From Actinomycetota bacterium (lineage in GTDB: Bacteria > Actinomycetota > Humimicrobiia > Humimicrobiales > Humimicrobiaceae), in assembly GCA_003155275.1 (NCBI GenBank), contig PMCC01000020.1, forward strand, positions 7,411 through 26,768: a stretch of DNA of 19,358 nt, read 5' to 3'. Numbering within the stretch: the stretch's first letter is position 1; each line of letters opens with the position of its first letter. This document shows, piece after piece, positions 13,674 to 19,358 of the stretch. Under the pieces are notes generated by a model. The model searched no databases. It was not told the DNA's origin and was given only the letters and a program-made list of their open reading frames with translations. Position numbers and translations under genes: made by a program.

Positions 13674-14969
13674 ATGGATGTCCTTGTCATTGGAAGCGGT
13701 GCAAGAGAACACTGCATTTGCTGGAAATTAAAGTCAGGAAGCGGCACGGGCAAGATATATGCTATCCCCGGCAATCCCGGAATCAGCAAGTCAGGACAGT
13801 GCTATGATTTAGGGACAGGCTCCGGTAATTTTAAGGATATAGCAGACTTTGCTTTCGAAAAACAGGTCGGCTGCACAATTGTGGGTCCGGAAGCGCCGCT
13901 TGTCGAGGGAATAGTTGATTATTTTAACGGCAGGGGTTTGCGAATTTTCGGCCCTGACAAGAGAGCTGCGGCAATCGAAGGCAGTAAGGTTTTTACCAAA
14001 CAGTTATGCGAAAAATACAGCATACCAACAGCTGCTGGCGTCACTTTTGAAAGGACCCAATATCAAAAAGCCCTAAGTTATATTGAGAGCCTCAATGAAG
14101 ATGATTTTCCCATAGTTCTGAAAGCTGACGGGCTTGCCGCAGGGAAGGGTGTAATGATCCCCGAAACAAAACAAAGCGCAATACTGGATATCCAAAACTG
14201 TTTTATAAAAAATGCTTTTGGAAACGCCGGGGACAAGCTGATACTAGAAAAATTTATCAGGGGGTTTGAGGTTTCAGTACTATGCCTGTGTGACGGTAAA
14301 AATATACTTCCCATGGCTTTGGCCCAGGACTACAAAAAGATATTCGACGGCGATAAGGGCAAAAACACAGGAGGTATGGGAAGCTACAGCCCTGTCCCTT
14401 TCGTTGATGCAAAACTTTATAAAAAAATACTTGAACAGATAATCTATCCCACATATGACGGCCTGCTTAATGAAGGGATTGCTTACAAAGGCATTCTGTA
14501 TGGCGGTATTATGGTATCAGGCAATGAGCCCCTCCTGCTTGAATATAATTGCAGGTTTGGCGATCCTGAGACTCAGGCAATACTTCCAAGGCTTGACAGC
14601 GATCTGCTGGAGGTGCTTGTAAAGTGCGCTGACGGAAAGCTTGGCAGCAGCAATTTAAAATGGGACAATTTAAAAAGTGTTTGTGTTGTCTTGGCATCCA
14701 GGGGCTATCCGGAGACTTCTTCAAAAGATGATCTTATCAGCGGACTTGATTTTCTTGAAAATAGCAGGGATGTTGAGGTATTTCATGCCGGGACCAAATC
14801 AGCCGGAACCGGGATATATACAAATGGCGGAAGGGTATTAAGTATCGCCGCTAAGGGTAAGACTTTTAAAGATGCCAGAAAAAAAGCATACATGGCAGTT
14901 TCGGATATTAAATTTGAAGGTATGCAGTACAGGAAAGATATAGCTCTTAAGGTTGAGGAGGAAATCTAA
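13674..14969 (+). CDS. purD: Phosphoribosylamine-glycine ligase (GARS)
   Basis: PurD makes glycinamide ribonucleotide from phosphoribosylamine, glycine and ATP, the second step of de novo purine synthesis. The 431-residue protein shows the N-domain MDVLVIGSGAREHCICWKL (1-19), then KADGLAAGKGVMIPE of the ATP-grasp domain, KNTGGMGSYSPVPF, LEYNCRFGDPETQAILPRL (metal and ATP site), and the C-terminal hammerhead-like domain with VFHAGTK and GGRVLSIAAKGKTFKDARKKAY. The start motif reads GSGAREHC, where GGGGREHA is more usual. GAAAGG (13657-13662) precedes the ATG by 11 nt. The stop overlaps the purE start by one base (TAATG). Confidence 0.97.
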   Translation: MDVLVIGSGAREHCICWKLKSGSGTGKIYAIPGNPGISKSGQCYDLGTGSGNFKDIADFAFEKQVGCTIVGPEAPLVEGIVDYFNGRGLRIFGPDKRAAAIEGSKVFTKQLCEKYSIPTAAGVTFERTQYQKALSYIESLNEDDFPIVLKADGLAAGKGVMIPETKQSAILDIQNCFIKNAFGNAGDKLILEKFIRGFEVSVLCLCDGKNILPMALAQDYKKIFDGDKGKNTGGMGSYSPVPFVDAKLYKKILEQIIYPTYDGLLNEGIAYKGILYGGIMVSGNEPLLLEYNCRFGDPETQAILPRLDSDLLEVLVKCADGKLGSSNLKWDNLKSVCVVLASRGYPETSSKDDLISGLDFLENSRDVEVFHAGTKSAGTGIYTNGGRVLSIAAKGKTFKDARKKAYMAVSDIKFEGMQYRKDIALKVEEEI

Positions 14970-15433
14970 TGGAAAATTTAAAAAGGAAAGTTGCAATTTT
15001 AATGGGCAGCAAGTCTGATGAGGCTGTCATGAAACCTGCATCTGAAGTGCTTGAGAGTTTTGGTATAGGATATGAGATCAGGGTATCTTCTGCCCACAGA
15101 ATGCCTGAGAAGACAAGGCAATTTGCGGTTGACGCCCAAAAAAATGGTTTTGAAGTTATTATTGCAGGTGCGGGGAAAGCAGCGCATCTCCCTGGAGTTA
15201 TTGCATCCTATACAACTCTTCCGGTAATAGGAGTGCCCGTTAAAACAGAAGACTTGGGCGGGATGGATTCACTACTGTCAATAGTGCAGATGCCACCAGG
15301 TGTACCAGTTGCAACTGTTGCAATAAACGGAGCTAAAAATGCAGGTATATTGGCGGTGCAGATACTGGCGCTTAAGTATGCAGACATCAGTGAAAAGTTA
15401 ATAAAATATAAGCGTAGTCTTGAAGAGTCATAA
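14969..15433 (+). CDS. purE: 5-(carboxyamino)imidazole ribonucleotide mutase
   Basis: The 154-residue class I PurE moves the carboxylate from N5-CAIR to give CAIR, following PurK. PurK is not in the window. The visible motifs are MGSKSDEAVMKPASEVLESFG (12-32), RVSSAHRMPEKT with the catalytic His, AGAGKAAHLPGVIASYTTLPVIGVPV, and LSIVQMPPGVPVATVAI. One position is unusual: AGAGKAAHLPG instead of AGAGGAAHLPG. The ATG overlaps the purD stop and is served by GAGGAGG (14955-14961) inside purD, so the two are translationally coupled. Confidence 0.96.
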   Translation: MENLKRKVAILMGSKSDEAVMKPASEVLESFGIGYEIRVSSAHRMPEKTRQFAVDAQKNGFEVIIAGAGKAAHLPGVIASYTTLPVIGVPVKTEDLGGMDSLLSIVQMPPGVPVATVAINGAKNAGILAVQILALKYADISEKLIKYKRSLEES

Positions 15434-15447
15434 GAAGGGCATTTATA

Positions 15448-15476
15448 AGCTGTACTTAGAAAATCTAAGAGCTGTA
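15448..15476 (+). repeat. Small palindrome flanked by 7-bp direct repeats
   Basis: CTTAGA-AAA-TCTAAG (15455-15469) is a perfect stem-loop. AGCTGTA flanks it at 15448-15454 and 15470-15476. No T-run follows. It lies 14 nt after the purE stop and could be a weak mRNA 3' hairpin. Confidence 0.35.
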
Positions 15477-15682
15477 ACAAGGGCGCCTGGAAGAGACACG
15501 CAGAGCCTTGAAGCTCAATAGAAAGGCCTCCATTAATAGCTGCACAATTAAATTATAATTAAAAAAAGATACCCGGTTATTGCGTGATTATTAAAAAAAT
15601 ATTAAATTTTCCCTCAAGTATAAGTATTTTAGGTGATTTATGTTAACATTTTTAAAAAAGTAAAAGTCTTTATCCAAAAACT

Positions 15683-16462
15683 ATGAATGACATTAAAATC
15701 ACAGTAAGAAATTTCGGGTTTTTTTACGGCAAGTCAAAGGTTCTTGAGAAAATAGACATGGACATTACGAAGAATGCCATAACTGCCATAATTGGCCCGA
15801 GCGGTTGCGGCAAATCCACACTTCTTCGCAGCTTTAATAAAATGAATGAGCTGATGGCAGCTGCTTCTGCGATGGAAGGCGAAGTCAGGATTGATGGCAT
15901 AGACATTTATCAGGACAATATCGATGCTGTGGATTTAAGGCGAAGGATAGGCATGGTATTCCAGAGGCCAAATCCTTTTCCCAAGTCGATTTATGAAAAT
16001 GTTGTTTATGGACCAAGGCTTCACCGGAAATACACAAAATCTGAGCTTGACAGTATTGTTGAGGACACCCTGAAAAAAGCTGCCCTTTGGGACGAAGTAA
16101 AAAACAAGCTCAATTCACCGGCGCTGGACCTGTCAGGCGGCCAGCAGCAGCGTCTTTGCATCGCGCGTGTTCTTGCTGTGGATTCAGAAGTGATACTTAT
16201 GGATGAACCGGCTTCAGCGCTTGACCCTGTGTCCACCCAAAAAATTGAAGACCTTATGGATGTTCTTAAAGATAATTACACCATTATCATTGTCACTCAC
16301 AATATGCAGCAGGCTGCAAGGGTCTCTGATAAAACAGCATTTCTTTTAATGGAGAAATCCGGAGAGCCGGCCACACTGATTGAGTATGACGATACAAATA
16401 AAATATTCACCAACCCCAAAGACAAGAGAACCGAGAATTATATAACCGGCAGGTTCGGATAA
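15683..16462 (+). CDS. pstB: Phosphate ABC transporter ATP-binding protein
   Basis: This is the ATPase of the PstSCAB phosphate importer. The 259-residue protein has Walker [10 protein letters not shown] (38-46), [25 protein letters not shown] (Q-loop, with the PNPFP block typical of PstB), signature [13 protein letters not shown], Walker [14 protein letters not shown], and H-loop [10 protein letters not shown]. The C-terminal [18 protein letters not shown] is also the normal PstB ending. No ribosome binding site is evident before the ATG. It is an orphan here: pstS, pstC, pstA and phoU are absent from both sides, and the flanking genes (purE, greA) are unrelated. Confidence 0.95.
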   Translation: MNDIKITVRNFGFFYGKSKVLEKIDMDITKNAITAIIGPSGCGKSTLLRSFNKMNELMAAASAMEGEVRIDGIDIYQDNIDAVDLRRRIGMVFQRPNPFPKSIYENVVYGPRLHRKYTKSELDSIVEDTLKKAALWDEVKNKLNSPALDLSGGQQQRLCIARVLAVDSEVILMDEPASALDPVSTQKIEDLMDVLKDNYTIIIVTHNMQQAARVSDKTAFLLMEKSGEPATLIEYDDTNKIFTNPKDKRTENYITGRFG

Positions 16463-16547
16463 TAGTTTTCAGCCGAAAAATGAAACCGGACCATTTAAAA
16501 ATTAAAAGTAAGCTTGTCGAGTCTGGGTATTAATTTGGATATTAATT

Positions 16548-16576
16548 TTGACATCTCGGCGCTGTTGCAATATAAT
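16548..16576 (+). promoter_or_regulatory. Perfect consensus sigma-70-type promoter for greA
   Basis: TTGACA (16548-16553), a 17-bp spacer and TATAAT (16571-16576) match the consensus at all 12 positions. The predicted start near 16583 gives a leader of about 83 nt. That leader contains a small stem, CATGT...ACATG, shortly before the ribosome site. Confidence 0.8.
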
Positions 16577-16665
16577 ACCTCAACTATTTTTTTTATTATT
16601 TTCTGTAAAAATTATGCTTGTCCATGTTGTTAAGACATGCAGGTATTTAGAGGTGATGATTTTTA

Positions 16666-17130
16666 ATGAAGGAATACAGGCTTACACAGGAAGGTCTTGA
16701 CATGCTGCAGACAGAGCTGGATGACCTTGTAAAGAACAAGAGAAAAGAAGTTGCCGAAAGACTGAAAGAGTCGAAGGAATTTGGCGGGGATTTGACAGAA
16801 AATCCTGAATATGAGCATGCAAAAAATGACCAGGCTTTTGTTGAAGGCAGGATTGAACAGATAAACGATATAATGAAGAATTATACTATTGTTGAAAATG
16901 GGGACAAAGGCACGATTGATTTAGGGATCACAGTTGTATTAAAGGATCTTGATGAAAAAAAGGAGCGAAAATTCAAGATTGTAAGTTCAGTGGAATCGGA
17001 CCCTGAAAAAAATAAAATTTCTGATGAGTCTCCAGTTGGAAGGGCGCTGCTTAATAAAAAAATTGGCGACACGGTGACCGTTAAAACACCTGCGGCTACA
17101 AAAACATATAAGGTCATTGATATACTATAA
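16666..17130 (+). CDS. greA: Transcription elongation factor GreA
   Basis: GreA inserts a coiled coil into the RNA polymerase secondary channel and stimulates cleavage of backtracked RNA. The 154-residue protein has the coiled-coil domain at about 1-75, whose tip is GDLTENPEY with the acidic Asp42 and Glu45. The FKBP-like C-domain is at about 80-154 (GTIDLGITVVLKDLDEKKERKFKIVSSVESDPEKNKISDESPVGRALLNKKIGDTVTV). AGAGGTGA (16649-16656) precedes the ATG by 9 nt. greA-lysS adjacency is common. The strong promoter upstream suggests high expression. Confidence 0.97.
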   Translation: MKEYRLTQEGLDMLQTELDDLVKNKRKEVAERLKESKEFGGDLTENPEYEHAKNDQAFVEGRIEQINDIMKNYTIVENGDKGTIDLGITVVLKDLDEKKERKFKIVSSVESDPEKNKISDESPVGRALLNKKIGDTVTVKTPAATKTYKVIDIL

Positions 17131-17200
17131 TAGGGATTTTCAATAAAAATTCAGTTTTTTTTAAAAAACAAAAAATACTTTTTTAGAAATCACAATTCTA

Positions 17201-17206
17201 TATAAT
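17201..17206 (+). promoter_or_regulatory. Candidate -10 element directly upstream of lysS
   Basis: TATAAT at 17201-17206 ends 7 bases before the lysS ATG at 17214, so a start about 7 bp downstream would fall on or next to the first codon. There is no clear -35 and no Shine-Dalgarno sequence in the gap. This is compatible with a leaderless transcript. Confidence 0.35.
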
Positions 17207-17213
17207 TAATTTT

Positions 17214-18764
17214 ATGGAAAATAAGGAAACAAACAACCGGCAGGATATAAACAGCGAAATGGATTATGACTATTATGCTGAAGCTGAAGAGACTTTAAGC
17301 GAGCCGCTCAAGTTAAAACTTGAAAAAATCAAACGCTTGTCTGAAAAAGGTGTCACGCTTTATGCTGAAAACTATAAGAAAAATACTTCAGTAAGCCAGC
17401 TAAAGGAAAAATACTCAAATCTGGCTCCCGGTGAAAAATCCGATGAAATATACAGGATAGCAGGAAGACTGATGATTTTCAGGGTTCACGGGAAAGCTGC
17501 GTTCTGCGATTTAAAGGATTCAGACGATAAGATTCAGCTCTACTTAAATATTAAAAATATCGGGGAGGAAAAATACAATTCATTCCTTGACCTTGATATC
17601 GGTGACTGGGTCGGCATAGAGGGCAATGTTTTTGTGACCCATAAAGGGGAACTTTCAATTAATGTGGCACAGTATTGCCTCCTTTCAAAGTCCATAAGAA
17701 TAATGCCTGAGAAATGGCACGGGCTTAAGGATGTTGAGCTCAGGTACAGGCAGCGGTATCTTGATTTTATTGTAAACCCTGAAGTTAAAAAAGTTTTTCT
17801 TGTAAGAATAAAGGTTGTTGAAGCAATAAGGGAGTTTTTAAATTCACATGGTTTTCTGGAAGTGGAGACACCGATGCTCCAGTCAATTCCTGGAGGCGCA
17901 ACAGCAAGGCCTTTTACCACACACCATAATGCGCTTGATATGCAGCTTTATTTAAGGATAGCGCCGGAACTGTATTTAAAAAGGCTCATAATAGGCGGTT
18001 TTGAAAAAGTTTATGAGATAAACAGGAATTTCAGGAATGAAGGTATTTCACATAAGCATAACCCTGAATTTACCATGGTCGAATTTTACCAGTCTTTTGC
18101 TGACTATAATGATATGATGGATTTAACGCAAGAAATGTTTAAGTTTATTGCACTAAAATCTCTTGGGAGTTTAAGTTTCACTTACAAGGAAAATGAGGTT
18201 AGCTTTGACGGCAGCTGGGAAAAGATATCCATGATAGATTCAATAGAAAAATACGGCGGCCTGAAAGTCAGTTTCGATATGAGTGTAGAGGACTTAAAAA
18301 AAATCGCAAAAGAGCACGGAATAGAAGTTGACCCACGCTTTAAAAAAGGCAAGATAATAAATGAGATCTTTGAAAAAACTGTAGAACAGCATTTGATACA
18401 GCCAACATTCATTAAGGATTATCCGATAGAAATATCACCGCTTGCAAGAAAACACCCAAAAAATCCAGAGCTTACAGAAAGATTTGAGCTGTTTATTGGC
18501 GGGGATGAAGTCGCAAATGCATTTTCAGAGCTTATCGACCCAAAAGACCAGATATCAAGGTTTAAGCAGCAGGCATCCAGCACAGATGAAGAGGAAAGGC
18601 AGACAGGGAAAATAGACTTTGATTTTATTAAAGCCCTGGAGTACGGAATGCCGCCCGCCGGAGGAGAAGGTATTGGTGTTGACAGGCTTGTCATGATTTT
18701 AACAGACAGCAAATCCATAAGGGATGTAATATTGTTTCCGTTGCTAAGGCTGGAAAAAGAATAG
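17214..18764 (+). CDS. lysS: Lysyl-tRNA synthetase (class II)
   Basis: LysS charges tRNA-Lys. The 516-residue protein has an acidic, probably unstructured N-terminal stretch (1-30, DYDYYAEAEE), then the OB-fold anticodon-binding domain (about 75-160, IYRIAGRLMIFRVHGKAAFCDLKD). The class II core follows, with motif 1 around the GFLEVETPMLQ block (213-223), motif 2 NRNFRNEGISHKHNPEFTMVEFY (270-292) and motif 3 GGEGIGVDRLVMIL (483-496). The motif-2 loop and the LLRLEKE end are typical. The ATG at 17214 lacks a Shine-Dalgarno sequence. The next in-frame ATG at Met16 is less likely but would remove part of the acidic stretch. It follows greA by 83 bp and may partly be read from the greA promoter. 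Confidence 0.97.
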   Translation: MENKETNNRQDINSEMDYDYYAEAEETLSEPLKLKLEKIKRLSEKGVTLYAENYKKNTSVSQLKEKYSNLAPGEKSDEIYRIAGRLMIFRVHGKAAFCDLKDSDDKIQLYLNIKNIGEEKYNSFLDLDIGDWVGIEGNVFVTHKGELSINVAQYCLLSKSIRIMPEKWHGLKDVELRYRQRYLDFIVNPEVKKVFLVRIKVVEAIREFLNSHGFLEVETPMLQSIPGGATARPFTTHHNALDMQLYLRIAPELYLKRLIIGGFEKVYEINRNFRNEGISHKHNPEFTMVEFYQSFADYNDMMDLTQEMFKFIALKSLGSLSFTYKENEVSFDGSWEKISMIDSIEKYGGLKVSFDMSVEDLKKIAKEHGIEVDPRFKKGKIINEIFEKTVEQHLIQPTFIKDYPIEISPLARKHPKNPELTERFELFIGGDEVANAFSELIDPKDQISRFKQQASSTDEEERQTGKIDFDFIKALEYGMPPAGGEGIGVDRLVMILTDSKSIRDVILFPLLRLEKE

Positions 18765-18772
18765 CAGGAAAA

Positions 18773-18845
18773 ACGGCAACTACGGCAACTAAGTATTAGT
18801 CTTAGGCTGCACCATCATATGTCTGAGGAGCCATAACATGGCTTC
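18773..18845 (+). repeat. 9-bp tandem duplication and hairpin downstream of lysS
   Basis: ACGGCAACT is repeated twice in tandem at 18773-18790. Further on, GGAGCCAT-AAC-ATGGCTTC (18827-18845) forms an 8-bp stem with one G-T wobble. No T-run follows, so it is not a classical terminator. It is the best candidate for the 3' end of the lysS mRNA in the 193-bp gap. Confidence 0.35.
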
Positions 18846-18957
18846 ATCATCATATTGACCATTTAGCTATAATATATTAATCTGTTAGTATCAATATTTA
18901 ATTTTTTTTAAGGCGCTTGAAATTACATAAAATTTTTTTATATAACGGAGAAATAAC

Positions 18958-19358
18958 ATGATTTGCGAATTTTGCAGGGTCAATGAGGCAAATATACATT
19001 TGGTAAAAATAATAAACGGCCATTCTGAAAAGATAAACCTTTGTGTGGACTGCCTTAAAGATTTTGCTGTCTTTCCTACAGAGGAAATATTTAATGACAT
19101 GACCAAACTTCTTACAAAAGTTTTTGAAGTCGATATAAAAATTATTGACAAAAGCAGCCCGGACAAGCTGTTTGACAAGATGGCAAAAGCTGATGATAAG
19201 AAATGTTCCTTCTGCGGAATAGATTTGGCTGCCATAAAATCAATAGGCAGGGTCGGGTGCGCAAACTGCTATAAGGATTTCAAGGACTCATTAATTCCTA
19301 TTATTAAAGCAATACATGAAAGCGGAGAGCATAAGGGAAAGATACCGCCAATGTCCAG
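18958..19358 (+). CDS. mcsA: McsA-like zinc protein (UvrB/UvrC-motif protein family), 3' truncated
   Basis: The frame opens at ATG 18958 with GGAG (18947-18950) 7 nt upstream and runs off the window after 133 full codons. It has two four-cysteine zinc sites: Cys3/Cys6 with Cys29/Cys32 (MICEFC...LCVDC), and Cys83/Cys86 with Cys101/Cys104 (CSFCGIDL...GCANCY). A segment resembling the HxGKxP motif of the family follows (EHKGKIPP). In Bacillus McsA activates the protein-arginine kinase McsB, and the genes sit as ctsR-mcsA-mcsB-clpC; here lysS is upstream. The UvrB/UvrC-interaction helix expected at the C-terminus lies outside the window. Whether mcsB and clpC follow cannot be seen. I found no CtsR-type or CIRCE-type operator in the gap upstream. 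Confidence 0.85.
   Translation, partial: MICEFCRVNEANIHLVKIINGHSEKINLCVDCLKDFAVFPTEEIFNDMTKLLTKVFEVDIKIIDKSSPDKLFDKMAKADDKKCSFCGIDLAAIKSIGRVGCANCYKDFKDSLIPIIKAIHESGEHKGKIPPMS

Noticed and set aside
15448..15476. Palindrome with flanking AGCTGTA repeats as a miniature transposon with target-site duplication
   Set aside because: Far too short, with no terminal inverted repeats beyond the stem and no second copy in the window; more likely a simple hairpin.
18765..18957. CtsR or CIRCE heat-shock operator, or T-box, before the mcsA-like gene
   Set aside because: I looked for GGTCAAA heptads, TTAGCACTC repeats and T-box sequence and found none.

Overview
This is an AT-rich bacterial chromosome segment made mostly of housekeeping genes. 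The order rpsF-ssb-rpsR-DUF2232-rplI-dnaB-purA, the GerMN lipoprotein, the McsA-type zinc protein at the right edge and the strong AGGAGG-type ribosome binding sites point to a Gram-positive-type lineage: Bacillota, or a deep AT-rich Actinomycetota-like group. The oxygen-sensitive 2-hydroxyacyl-CoA dehydratase genes point to an anaerobe. No 16S rRNA or other decisive marker is present, so the lineage remains an inference.

Left part (1-2052, + strand): the 3' end of a CCA-adding enzyme/poly(A) polymerase-type gene, then a stand-alone argJ. argJ converges on a minus-strand operon, and a perfect 10-bp inverted repeat links the two stop regions.

Minus-strand operon (6061 down to 2051): GerMN lipoprotein, two 2-hydroxyacyl-CoA dehydratase/benzoyl-CoA reductase-family subunits, and an ATP-dependent activase. 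Gaps are only 18-23 bp. Both subunits keep the three cysteines expected to hold a [4Fe-4S] cluster, and the activase keeps the two cysteines that bridge its dimer cluster. No CoA-transferase, ligase, dehydrogenase or Etf lies nearby, so the substrate is unknown. This is the most interesting accessory unit here.

A 339-bp gene-free divergent region (6062-6400) holds a terminator-like hairpin. Next comes a histidine-phosphatase gene, then the replication/translation cluster (7351-13474): S6, SSB, S18, a DUF2232 membrane protein, L9, DnaB helicase and PurA. S18 has a long low-complexity N-terminal extension. L9 has a charged C-terminal tail built of 60-bp repeats, with a decayed copy beyond the stop codon.

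Right part (13475-19358): purD-purE (one-base overlap), an orphan pstB, greA behind a perfect consensus promoter, lysS with a possibly leaderless start, and the first 133 codons of an mcsA-like gene that runs off the window. The purine genes here cover the PurD and PurE steps of IMP synthesis and the PurA step from IMP to adenylosuccinate. I see no tRNA or rRNA genes, CRISPR array, insertion sequence, prophage or integrase.
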